Of a stretch of DNA of 64,000 nt, positions 1 through 11,023 are shown piece after piece (the first letter of the stretch is position 1; each line of letters opens with the position of its first letter). The stretch is from Patellaria atrata CBS 101060 (lineage: Eukaryota > Ascomycota > Dothideomycetes > Patellariales > Patellariaceae). The notes beneath the pieces were generated by a model. That model searched no databases and was not told the origin of the DNA. It was given only the letters and a program-made list of their open reading frames with translations. The stretch spans positions 996,315 to 1,060,314 of the forward strand of contig MU006095.1 in assembly GCA_010093705.1 (NCBI GenBank), written 5' to 3'. The translations under genes and the position numbers were made by a program.

Positions 1-1362
1 TATATGGAGTGACAGTCTCTGGATATGTGAGGACCCGGGCAATGCTCCGAGGGACACCGACTTCATCCAATGAGAGGTTGGGGTCGCCTGTGATGACAGT
101 ACGAGCAGAGAAGTCGACACGCTTTCCCATAAGGTTACCCCGCATACGACCTTCTTTACCCTTGAGACGACTACGAATCGTCTTCAGGGGACGGCCCGAC
201 TTTTGCATAGCTTGTGGTTGACCAGCGATGTCATTATCCATGTACGTCGCAACATGATATTGTAGTAATTGCTTGAATTCGTTCACGACATGCTGGGGCG
301 ATCCTTCCTGCTCACATCGACGGACGTTAGCATTTGCTCGGATTATATCACCAAGCTTGTAAGTAAGATCGTCTTCTCCCCTCATTCCTTGACCGGTTCC
401 GTCGACTGAGATACTAGGTCGCACGGGTGGTGGAGGAACCGGAAGAACAGTAAGGATCATCCATTCTGGTCTGGCATAGCGGTAACTCAGACCCATCTTG
501 CCGATATCTTCGATTGAAATTGTGCGAAAGATGTTCAGAGCATCCTGGGGTTCAATCGGTCGCTTCTCTGGTTGCTTGTTTTCTTCTTCTTCGTCTCCTT
601 TGATTGGTTTGTATGTAGCAATGAGTTTGAGGCCTTCACGCCGGATAGTAGGGTGTTGATTTCCGCACCCACCGTGGCCCTTCTTTTTGGTCTCTTTCTG
701 TGGCATGTTTGGATCCATGTCATCCGCAGGTGCATCCATTTCACAGGTGTTCTTTGCTTTGCAAATACGCCAGACCGCATCGAACCTTCGCTTTGGATCC
801 CGGATTTTGGCGGCTTCTGCGAAGGCGACATTGCTCTATTGGGTATTAGCATTAAAAAGTTGAATTATATCACCACCCGCTGGGTGACTAACTTCATCAG
901 ATAAAATCTTCCCACAGCTGTGACAAACTGTCTCGAGGATTTTCTTGATCTTGGTGATGAAGCCTAGTGGCACATTTAGTAAGTGGTCACTTTGCATACT
1001 TGTAATGTAAGTATTGCATACCGATGTGAAATACCGGCACTGCTAATTCGATATGCCCGAAATGCCCAGGGCATTCTTGCATATCTTCACCGCACGTTGC
1101 GCAAGAAAATCCACGATCGATTGAGCCAAGCTTTGGGTCATTCAAACCCTTCTCCCGAGGGCGTTGCTTCTGCTCATCCTATCTATAAGTTAGCACGATT
1201 TGAATCCAACTCCAATCGAATCTTCTTCAATACCATGGTTTCTGGATATTCTATATGTACAACGCTCATGTTCTTAATTTCTTCGGGTGAGAGAAGCCCA
1301 AATTGAATCTCCTGAATTGTGCGCAGCGGCGCGCGCGACTCGGGGAAGAGTAGATTCGCCAT
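1..1362 (-). CDS. rpb1: RNA polymerase II largest subunit, N-terminal part (runs off window)
   Basis: This is the 5' part of the largest, catalytic subunit of nuclear RNA polymerase II. I read four exons: 1362-1234, 1178-1022, 963-893 and 835 to the window edge. All junctions are in phase with GT/AG ends. The protein starts [20 protein letters not shown]. The clamp zinc-binding motif follows ([20 protein letters not shown]), then [11 protein letters not shown], and later the lid/rudder region [20 protein letters not shown] with [18 protein letters not shown]. About 395 of roughly 1,750 residues are inside the window, so the active-site aspartates and the CTD heptads lie outside it. The gene is transcribed away from the Swd1 gene and shares an 857-bp intergenic region with it. 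Identity is certain from the motif string; exon edges are inferred by eye. Confidence 0.96.
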
Positions 1363-2219
1363 GATTGTGATATGATCGTCTCTATGCGCAACTGATTAAA
1401 CCTAGGACTGTAGTTGCTGCTGCGCGCTAGTCTTTTTGTCAAGTCAATGAGCGGTTTTCCGGACTCGGCGAAAAATCCACCAAAAACTACCACACAACAA
1501 CCTCCCCCGTCCTAACCCCTTCAAATACTGTTTTAACCGTTTTCTGGTGCTCCAAAATTATGCAGATTGTATAGTATCGGATGATGCTGATGGTGTTGCA
1601 GGCGCTCGATGCGCAGGTCGCTCAGCGGCGAAAGTCGATGAAGTGAAATGGTGGCAGCGAGGGTCCAGCACAAGCGATGCCAAGGTAGTCGGAAGGAATG
1701 TAAGCTCACTGTTGATACCTAGATTGACAGCGAGGGTTAGAAAATGGCCTAACGACACGCGATGCCGTCGTGAACGGAGGTTGGATGTTGACGTTGTCGA
1801 GAGGGATGAGGTTGAAAGAAAGTCGACAACTCGGGCGAAGTTGGAAGGGGATTTGGCCCTTTGGGCGGCAGAACAATGCCAAGGAGAATACGGCTAGGCA
1901 GATGCACTCCTTTCATGTTGCCGCCTCGCTTGATATGGACTAGCGTTAATTCCTGACGAGAGAGCCGCATCAAGATAAAAATAAAAATCCATGCAATGCC
2001 CAAGATGGAATATGGTTACTACGATCTATGAAGTGACTCTCTTTATTCTCTGTTCAGTGTATCTATTTCTGCGCAACTTGAGCACACATGCGAAACCATT
2101 CTGATTGCTATTTCAACTGTGTCGCGAACAAAAATGCGCGGTAAACCGAGACATCTACACCCTCCTCCCACCGATACTCCTCTAAATTTGTTTATACCTC
2201 CGCTGCGCTCATACCTACA
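1363..2219. promoter_or_regulatory. Divergent intergenic region between rpb1 and swd1
   Basis: This 857-bp stretch separates the start codons of two divergently transcribed housekeeping genes, so it must contain both promoters. Short open frames of up to 116 codons occur on both strands, but none has a recognisable domain. I see no clear TATA box or long repeat. Confidence 0.5.
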
Positions 2220-3864
2220 ATGAACTTACCACTCATCGACCCTTCCGTTCTGGCTTTGGATTGTCCTGATAGATTGACTGGTGAATTGCGTAAGGAATAA
2301 CCCGTAAGGCGATCCGTTGACCCTGTCACTCACAGCTGCTAGGTAGTGGACACTCAACCTGTGTTAGATTCAGTCGGAGGGGTGACCTTTTGGCATCTGG
2401 CAGGGTGAGTAAAAGCTAAGCATACTGTATAATCTGTCAACATTTGACGCCTCCATAAAGCTCGATGGCACCGTCGTCATCTTCGACATTGAGACCAACG
2501 GCGTTGCGCGAAAGCTCGCGGGTCACACGCGACACGTGCAATCACTAAGGTACCCAGCACATTGAACACTGTTACATTCTTTCGCATCTAATTGACTCAG
2601 TTGGTCTTCCGATGGTCGCCACCTCCTCAGTTCATCCCATGATTGGAAATGTGTGTTGTGGGATCTGAAAGACGGTTCTAGACTTCATACAGTCAGATTC
2701 GAGGCACCTATCTTTATCGCAGAACTTGACCCGACATCACAGTATGCCCAAGTGAGATCTACCTAAGTATTCATACTATTCTAATAACGAGAAAGCCTTC
2801 ACTTTATAGCTGCTATATTCGAGGAGCAACCGCAGCTCATCGACCTCACCACGAAAATTCCCGCTAGATCAACTTTACCATCAGCACCTCGAAGGCTTCA
2901 ACTAGACACAGACGCCGGACACGAAAAACAAGCCGCACAAGATGCAAAACAAACAACTACTGTATCCATATTCTCTACCTCTGGAAATCACATTCTGGCT
3001 GGGACAAATAAAGGATGGCTAAATATTATCGACAGGAAGACCTGTCAGGTAGTTCACTCGTACCGGCTAACGAATAATATCATAATATTCCTGCGTCTTG
3101 GATCTTCTGGACGCGACCTCGTCGTAAACGCCAGTGATAGAATGATCAGGACCTTGCACTTACCCGACCTAGACGATTCCACCCTCGACGTCGACAATAT
3201 CCGACTAGAAGTCCAACACAAATTCCAGGATACAATCAGCCGATTAGCTTGGAACTACTGCTCTTTCAGCTCAACAGGCGAATATGTGACAGCATCATCA
3301 AGTCAAAATCATGAGTTACGCGTATGGGAAACAAGGGACCGTGGTAGTTTGATAACTATTTTGGAAGGGCCGGAAGAACTCTCGGTTGTCGAGTGGCATC
3401 CTCGTCGGCCAATTATCGCTGCAGTTGGTACTGACAGTGGCCGGGTGTATATCTGGAGTATCGTAACGCCACAACGTTGGTCTGCCCTTGCACCAGACTT
3501 TGTAGAGGTTGAAGAGAATGTTGAATATGTTGAACGTGAAGATGAGTTCGATATACAACCTATAGAAGAGACACATAAAAGACGCTTAGAACTCGAGGAT
3601 GATGATGTCGACGTCCTGACGTACGGACCGTTGAAACCAGAGTTTGAGGAAGGAGAATTCAAGATGCCGGTGTTGCTAGATATTGATGACACTGATAGTG
3701 AAGATGAGGTTGTCGAGGTCGGTACGGGCCAGTTCAGACGAAAAAGCCCAGGAAGGGGTAAAGAGTGGATGAACGACGAGGAAGTGCCAAGCGGTGATGA
3801 AACACGACGAGCAGTGAACGGAGGAAGAGGACACAATGGAGCGAAAAGGCGCAGGGCGGAATGA
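2220..3864 (+). CDS. swd1: COMPASS subunit Swd1 (RbBP5 homologue), WD40 protein
   Basis: This is a WD40 scaffold subunit of the Set1/COMPASS histone H3K4 methyltransferase. I read five exons: 2220-2289, 2343-2404, 2461-2549, 2601-2741 and 2796-3864, for 476 residues with every junction in phase. The protein starts MNLPLIDPSVLALDCPDRL, like yeast Swd1. WD repeats follow (SWSSDGRHLLSSSHDWKCVLWD; HELRVWETRDRG). The Swd1/RbBP5 signature WSALAPDFVEVEENVEYVER comes after the last blade. In yeast and human the acidic segment after it contacts Set1/MLL and Ash2. The C-terminal tail is acidic and then basic (KRRRAE), probably nuclear-localising. The last exon contains a GTAG that could look like a donor, but translation through it keeps the frame. 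The fourth acceptor (GAAAG before 2796) was chosen because it restores FIAAIFEEQPQL. Confidence 0.93.
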
Positions 3865-4949
3865 AATATGTGGTCGCACAAGTCCGAAACAGAGTTAATA
3901 CACACTTTTATAACCAAAACCGCGCTACGTTCACGATAGTCACTAAACGCAATCGGTAGTACAACGGACGGGAAGTTTGACAGGTTGTGAACTTAGGTAA
4001 CAGTAGGATATCTCATTGTCAGCCGTTGAGTTAACCCAATATCAATCACTTATAATAACTAGTGCTCTCCTGTTATCTCCTCTATCTACCGTTACTATCC
4101 TTTCGTCGGTCATAACATTCCCGCCAACTCACACTCTCGCTTTCAAGGTGCTTTTCGCTTTCTAGACAATGTCGAAAACATGCGAAGAACGCCTGTCCGT
4201 ACCTGTGACTGGCTCGTATATATAATAGGCATCAATTCTCAATCCAAAATCACCGGTCCGCTAGTAGCTGTTTGATTGAGCGCAGAGACGTGAAGGATTG
4301 TTAAACGTGACTGAAGAGCTAATATCCCCTGTAGGGCCAAAGTTCAATGTAGACTATTGTCCATTGCTGCTGATGCTGATACGCCCGCAATGTACCCGTT
4401 AAAGCAAGTTTGAGAAAAGATCCTGAATGCTTTAGGGTTGTTCTTTCTTTGTACCTATGCGGTGTTTAGAATAAAGACAATATGTTTGCATACTTGAAGG
4501 TCTTCCGTTTCTAGTAATCGTTACCAAATGATGGGGCTGACAAAGAAAGTGATCGAACAACAAATCTGGAGTAAAACAACAAAGCGAAACAATAGTATCC
4601 TTTTTCATGCTATTCTCCGCCTGTTCTACTTGTAACTTCTTCTCCTCACCTCGAAACTCGATACTACATCTATACGCGAGAGCCCTTTACTTATCGTTAG
4701 CGGTCATCATCAGGTATATCATACCATAAGAGGTGGCGTCCCCCGAGGTGTACAACAATAGCTTTGACGAGGCAAGACTGGAACCTGGCGCTTGATTCAA
4801 TCATGGTGATGTCCTTTGATGATTGGCAGGCAAAGGAGGCCGAGAGACTCTTGGTATCACACCACTATAGATGGCTTTGGTGTAAGCAAACTAATTGCTC
4901 GCCCTCTTCCTTTAGCGCTAACAATTGAATCAAGCCACATGTATGAAAC
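3865..4949. other. Intergenic, no gene recognised
   Basis: About 1.1 kb between swd1 and the kinase pseudogene. It contains short frames only and no motif I recognise. It should hold the swd1 3' UTR and whatever promoter the kinase once had. Confidence 0.5.
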
Positions 4950-7622
4950 ATGCGGGCAAGGAAAAAAAAGCAATATAATGAATACGTTAAGGCCGAAGAA
5001 GAAAAAGAGGCCAAACAGGCGGCCGAACAAGCGGCCAAAATAAGACGGAAGGCGAAACAAGCAGACAAAAAATCGCCAGTGGCTGAACAAGAGGAATTAA
5101 GAAAACGACAGGCAGAACTCGAGGCTATAAGAAGACAAGAGGCCGAACGAGAGGCTGAAAACGCTGAATTAGACCAACAGCCAGACATCCAGACATATGC
5201 TGGAGAAGAAGTGGAATTTAATGGCCTACATAGACAACCCACTGTTGAAGATGGGGTACCGGAAGTCCATAATGTCTCCGAATCTATCCGATTAGCAAGG
5301 GGATCATACGAGAAGTTTGATCCGCCTATATCAGTGTGGATAGGATATCCATGGGCGGAAGGGACCGGCGCTAGTGCAACAGTAACGCGGTGGAAGAAGG
5401 TAGATAATGAAGGCAATGTGGTGGATGTAAGTGCAAGCACTTTTCTAACATTCCACCTCCCGCCGACGCACGTTTGGTACTCTTCAGTTGCTGTGCGCAT
5501 AGTGTACGTGTACTGGAGCATTGCCGATTCCGGCTTGTAATGAGACCCCATCGTTTCGTACGGCGAACTCAGAAATCTTCTTCACAAGTGCGTACAGTGA
5601 GCTAGAGGTATCATGATAGCGGAAGAAATCCTAAACCCCGTTCCAACTAGGCTATGTAATTCAACTAATTGACATGCTACTTAGGCCATAGTGATGAAAG
5701 ACTCTCATCAGTTCTCAAAATATGCACCTCCCAGCGATCGTTGGTATGGAATCTTTATAGAGGAGTATTCAGATAATATACCAAACGAACCACACTTTCA
5801 TTATACCCTTAACGAGTAATACCTCCCCAGCACTACGCATATCATCAAATTACGCGGCTACCGCGTGTATCACTGGCACAAACTGAGGCTATACCTCGAT
5901 TGTGCTCCTTATAGAGATTTGCCTGATCTCTGGAGATCATACACTAATAGAAGAGAAGAAGGGTTGCACGATCGATTAATACCCTACCAATTCATTGCAT
6001 ACGTTTTCATCGCTTTAGCAGAAGCGTGTATAGCCATGGAGAATATCCAATTGGCGGCGCCAAATGAACGGGTCATACACCTAGACCTAAAACCTGACAA
6101 TATCTTCCTTACGCGATCACGAACCGATAGGTTTTGCTTCATAAGTCACGCTTCCAGGCTTTATTGAAGTACATTTCTGACCGTAGGTAGTATCCAACTC
6201 CAAAAATCGGCGACTTTGGAGTAGCACGTCTTAAAATGTTAAAAACCGTAGGAGAAGAAGTTAATTTCGGGGAAGATATAGGAACGGATGGCTATAAACC
6301 TCCTGTAAGTTTCACTTTCTCAACTAGTTCTTTGTTCTCAAACCCCCAACCTCATTCTCTACATATCTATCATCTCTTCTTTTGGCACAATTGGGAGTTT
6401 CTGTTCTGTACGCTCCTATACATTATCAGATGACGCCCAATGTCAAAGATCCAGAGCGTCTATTTCAAACCATGTACGGTATAGCGCACGTCCACCTTGA
6501 CTACTCTACGAACTCAGACATCCTTAGCAGCACAGGTGGTTGGGAACCCTCAAACTAAGAGCAAAACGTACAGTAGCCTAAGAGCGCTACGATACATTAA
6601 GAGGAGGAAGAGATCAAATAGGCTTTCTTCGACATTCTTCTAACCACTTTAACTAGAAACTGCGCCCGTGGCCCGTGTTGCCCACAGCACTCCAAGGTGA
6701 AATGAACAAACCTCTCAATCCCTCCCACGATGTATATTCGATAGGTGTCATTATCTGGTACCTCATTGAACAATGGGATTTTCGGACCATCGGCTTACCG
6801 CTGGAGCACTACGACGAAAGCCATCCCAAGGTCCTGCACGATGCAGGAGAGGACGGTACAGGTAAATTCTTTACAAACCATCCAGACGCCGACTCAAAAA
6901 TTTATGGGAACCCCCTCCAAGTCTCTTCACAGAGGAATGACCCCCGCGTCATGGAAATGGCGGAGCTCGTGCGCCGCTGTCTTAGGCCGAGGCCCGAGGA
7001 GAGACCCACCCTAATTGAATTAAAGGAACGGCTAGAGAAAATTGTCTTTTAAGAGGGGTGGGATGAAAGTGATATACTTCGATGGTGCTGGCTACGTAAT
7101 GATACAGAAGTTTTCCCGGCTAAATTATATTGCTGAAGGTACTACCGCGAGCGTCAAGCGCTTGAGCGCAATCCAAATGATTTTAATGTCCAGAGAAATG
7201 ATGACGATGACCAAAACGGAGGTGGAGGTAGAGGCGTAGGTGGGCTTGGTAAGACAAGTGGAGACGAACAACCTAGATATGGAGACCCTTCTGGCCTCCC
7301 TAACTATGAAGAAGATGACGACCCTGACAATAACGACAATAACAATAACGCCGGGTTCGGCGCCAGACCCGTCAACCGAGACAGTAGATCGGAGCCCTCG
7401 AACGGCGCAAATCACAGAACTAGCCGCACATCCTCCAAGCGGCCTTCCCGCGGAGGGGATGAATCACAACATGTTAGGAAAAGTTCTCGAATTGAGGAAG
7501 CGCATAGTACGATTGGCTCAACAGCAACAGCTGGAGCTCAAGAATCTGGGCCTGTCTCTAACGGCCCACCAAGGAAAAATTCGTTTGAAACTTCGGTTAC
7601 CGCGACAGAGGTAAGGATATGA
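4950..7622 (+). pseudogene. Decayed eukaryotic-type protein kinase
   Basis: This is a relic of a serine/threonine-type kinase. The first exon (4950-5426) encodes a charged, probably coiled-coil N-terminus (KKKQYNEYVKAEEEKEAKQA). A second exon from 5685 gives AIVMKDSHQFSKY, where the K may be the ATP-binding lysine. The catalytic loop HLDLKPDNIFL lies near 6070-6110, the DFG motif IGDFGVARL near 6206-6233, and the activation segment GTDGYKPP near 6280-6303. SHDVYSIGVIIWYL lies near 6724-6765 and the C-lobe end RRCLRPRPEERPTLIELKERL near 6970-7035. The frame then continues into a Gly/Asn-rich tail ending at 7622. In-frame stops interrupt it at 5817 (TAA), 7050 (TAA) and 7134 (TGA), and good similarity resumes after each. 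I found no in-phase donor for the intron before 6191. About 370 bp between GTDGYKPP and the next kinase segment is not kinase-like. Loss of function is an inference; the kinase ancestry is clear. Confidence 0.78.
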
Positions 7623-7990
7623 ACAGTGAGTGTTTTCAACGGTATATTTGTTGAGATTGAGAATCATGGGATTAAGTTACGGGAAGCTTGTTGTTTTGCT
7701 GACATGGGCTTTTGATGTTTGATTTTCTATTTTGAGTCTTTAATTTCTCAAGCCATTAAGAGGACGTGTGGGTAGACATTCTGTATGACACTGTAGGAAA
7801 ACTGATATCAAGATTATAACTGAATGTTCAACCATAATATTAAAACTGCAACCCGTGATAGTATGTGGTAACTTTATAACCATTAAGTGGAGCATGTGCC
7901 ATATATCCTCTTTTCTCTTGGAGAGGATCCTATCCCTAGTATAACTAAGCTATTTATTCCTTTGAGGCCAGTCTTACGGGGTTAATACCT

Positions 7991-8068
7991 TGGGTATTCT
8001 CTGGACACTTTGGGTATTCTCTGGACACTTTGGGTATTCTCTGGACACTTTGGGTACTCTCTGGACGC
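7991..8068. repeat. 20-bp tandem repeat, about four copies
   Basis: The unit TGGGTATTCTCTGGACACTT is repeated head to tail from 7991. Three copies are perfect. A fourth differs by TACT for TATT and decays after CTGGAC. It lies between the kinase relic and the 3' end of the Maf gene. Confidence 0.97.
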
Positions 8069-8146
8069 TAATATGACAGTTCTAACCCTATGGAAGTAGG
8101 TACGGTTTGTAGTCTCCAACACATGGGTGATGGATCAATTCATATA

Positions 8147-9063
8147 TCATAGTAGAAGTTCCTCTTCCTCCTCTTCCTCAGCGTTCATTACCTTCTCAAT
8201 AAGCTGTAAAGTCGCTCTGATCGGTAATCCAATAACGTTGTCAAAAGTGCCTTCGATCCTCTCAATCAGGATCGAACCAATGCCTTGTGCTCCGTACCCA
8301 CCAGCTTTATCTGCACCTTCCCTTGTCTTGACGTAGGCAAGTATTAATTCGTCAGTTACTAATGATCTCATTAGCGGGGATTTAGAAGCCATGTTAATAT
8401 TAACCTACTGTTTGGATCAAACCTGACAGCAGTTTCCTCTACATGTGTTTCAAGCGCATAGCCGGGATCTTTCGCGCTCTCCAATGGTGTCATACACGCA
8501 ACTGCTGTGTATACCTTATGAACACCAGTATCTCTTAAAGCGGTTAACATAGTAATGTGCTCCTTTTCAGACCTCGGCTTCTCCAGTATATCCCCGAAAT
8601 GTGAGACTACGACAGTATCGGCCGCAATTATCAAGGCTGGTTCCCCTCGGTTTGTATTATTAATCTCGCGCTCATATACAGTCAAAGCTTTTTGAGTTGC
8701 AGTCTGCAAGACGTACTCGAATGGCGCTAGCGATTTAGAGAGGTTCTCTTCGAAAGTGGAAGGGATTATCTCGACATTGGTTAATCCTATCTGGGCAATG
8801 TATCAATTAGTATATAGCAACGGTAATAGAGAATTCTGACGGTAAATTCGCACTTGGCCAAGAAGTTGCTTCCGCCTTGGAGATGCTGATGCGAGGATAA
8901 CTCGCTTCCCCCGCAACATATTCAGTATTGGAAGAGCAAGAGGTAGAGGTAGACGCGGTCCGGATGGTCGCGGAGCAGCCGAAGACATTGCTCCTGGTTG
9001 GCTAGCTATTTCATAAGATGGCGGGTCTTCTGAAGCCGTCGAGGGCACTTTTCCATCCGCCAT
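8147..9063 (-). CDS. Maf/Ham1-fold nucleoside triphosphate pyrophosphatase
   Basis: This is a Maf-family house-cleaning enzyme. Known members hydrolyse non-canonical or m5-/pseudo-pyrimidine NTPs to NMP and PPi in the cytosol. I read three exons: 9063-8854, 8790-8409 and 8358-8147, for 267 residues, all in phase. Family motifs occur in order: [14 protein letters not shown] (phosphate-binding SxSPRR), then [10 protein letters not shown] (the AADT motif), [10 protein letters not shown], and [21 protein letters not shown] near the C-terminus. An extra N-terminus of about 55 residues precedes the domain. It is Pro/Ser-rich and contains DPPSYEIA, a PPxY motif, which is usual in filamentous fungi but absent from bacterial Maf. 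The C-terminus ends in a Glu run ([12 protein letters not shown]). The last intron acceptor was chosen because it gives [14 protein letters not shown]. The assignment is firm; the exact substrate is not. Confidence 0.92.
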
Positions 9064-9828
9064 TATTTCTACAAGTATGGGGATAGTCAAAGAGTTGGGT
9101 TGATGTCAGAAGGAACGTTCCGCTCCGCTTAGCCAAGTCTTTCCGCTCCTTAAGGCCCCCCGGCTTCCCATTCAGTTCCTCCCTCGATGCTGAGTGTCAA
9201 TGTCTCTATACTCATACCATATCAAGGCTGTTCTCAATTTCTATAGACCGAACGGCCATGAGGCTGTAACAGCATTCCCACTACCGGGCACACAGCTAAT
9301 AGTCCCTACAGAACCGGGGTTACAAATAATGCTAGCCGAGGTATAGAGTAATAAGTCCGATTGATAGAAATTGGATTATAAAACCAACTAGGTGATAGTG
9401 CTACGGAGGACTATTGAGAATTATATGCACAGCGTATCTATGCCCTATGAATTGGGATCGGTCAATAAGCTAAATGTATACAACATATATTGCGTGACAC
9501 TGGGTCATGTGTTAGCCTACAGGAAAACCGAGATACATAACGACAGCACCCAGTAGTAATCGACTACAAGGAACGTCGATACGGTGTAACCAACTCCTTA
9601 TGGACCTTGTTCCGAACCTGACCATTAAATCGCCTAGTGTCCGAAAAACGTGTGCCGTGTCCAATTGATTGCTAATGCGTGAACACATTCTGATTGCATC
9701 ATCGTTTCATACAAGTATTTAACGAGACTCGACTCTCCCGTCGGGACCATCCGTTGGATCTCAAGCTTCCTAAAATCGACACTATTTACATTTTATGACC
9801 AAACAGAGTTAATATTTATTTATACATC
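9064..9828. other. Intergenic, divergent promoters of the Maf and MDR genes
   Basis: 765 bp between two divergent start codons. It is AT-rich towards the MDR gene (9781-9826), which may include its core promoter. No repeat or RNA gene was recognised. Confidence 0.4.
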
Positions 9829-11023
9829 ATGGTTCAGAACAAAGCACTTGTTCTGAAAGCCGTTCCACAAGGCTGGCCTAAAGCAGGGGAAGACTTAGTA
9901 ATAGAAGATGTCGGATTTGACCCTGAACAAGAACCAGAAGACGGGGGAATTACGATCAAAACTTACTATGTTTCATTTGACCCTTACCAGCGAGGCAAGA
10001 TGCGCGACCCGAATACAAAGTCATACAGCCCAGCATTCGCTATCGGGAAACCAATCACGAACCGATCGATTGCGAGGGTTCTCAAGTCTTCGTCAGAAAA
10101 ATTCAGCCCAGGAGACATCGTCTTAACCCAGGACTCAGCTCCTACGGCTGAATATGGTGCATTGTCAGCAGAAGCCAGTAGTAGAGTTAGGAAGCTAGAG
10201 AATCCCTATAATATCGATCCGAAGGTATTTTTAGGAGCCCTTGGAATGCCAGGTTTGACCGCATATTCGTCTTTCTATGCAATCGGAGAGCCTAAAAGGG
10301 GCGAGACAATCTTTATCTCCTCAGCGGCAGGCGCTGTAGGACAATTGGTTGGTCAGTTAGCAAAACACGAAGGTCTAAAAGTTATCGGAAGCGTTGGTAA
10401 TGACAAGAAACTGGAGTTCATCACCCAGGAGCTGGGGTTCGATGGTGGGTTCAATTACAAGAAGGAAAGACCCTCTGATGCTTTGAAACGACTTGCTCCG
10501 GATGGAATTGACATCTACTATGAGAATGTCGGTGGAGAGCAATTGGAGGCTGCAATCAACGCATTGAACGTATATGGGAGGATCAGTACGTACTCAACGT
10601 TTCGTTCTGTGTTGTCTCCCGATACTAACCCCTTCCACAGTTGCCAGCGGCATGATCAGCCAGTATAACCTGAGTGGGAATGAACTCTATCCTATAAGAA
10701 ACTTGATGACTGTTGTGAAGCAAAGGCTAAAGGTACAGGGATTCATTGTCTCGGATCCTAACATGGGACCCAAGTACTTCGAAGAGCATCAGCGGAATGT
10801 CCAAAGATGGATCGCTGATGGGACCTTCAAAGCCAAGACGGATACTACAGTAGGCTTGGACAACGCGGTCGACGGCTTTCTCGGTATGCTGTCAGGGAAG
10901 AATTTCGGGAAGGCTGTCTTGCAGGTCGTGGAGCTAGATCAGGTAAGGCAAAATTTTGCCACATTAAGATCGTATCGTGCTGACATAGCTAGTGAGATCG
11001 GTCGTCCGGGTTCTAGAATTTGA
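9829..11023 (+). CDS. NADP-dependent MDR oxidoreductase (leukotriene B4 dehydrogenase / PTGR-like)
   Basis: This is a zinc-free medium-chain dehydrogenase/reductase of the alkenal/one oxidoreductase (PTGR, LTB4DH, yeast YML131W-like) group. Such enzymes reduce alpha,beta-unsaturated ketones or aldehydes with NADPH. Two exons, 9829-10585 and 10641-11023, give 379 residues with an in-phase 55-bp intron (branch ACTAAC). Visible features are YYVSFDPYQRGKMRDP near the N-terminus, LGALGMPGLTAYSSF, the Rossmann motif SSAAGAVGQLVGQLAK and IDIYYENVGGEQLEAAI. The structural-zinc cysteines of alcohol dehydrogenases are absent, as expected for this group. Homologues usually end soon after VVELD. The final 25 residues (from the GTAAGG at 10944) may therefore be an unspliced intron or a species-specific tail, so the last few codons are uncertain. 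Confidence 0.9.

Noticed and set aside
1547-1897. 116-codon plus-strand frame between rpb1 and swd1
   Set aside because: No domain, no ATG context of note, and lies in the shared promoter region.
3309-3917. 202-codon minus-strand frame across the 3' part of swd1
   Set aside because: Shadow of the Swd1 last exon; Ser/Thr-rich low-complexity translation with no motif.
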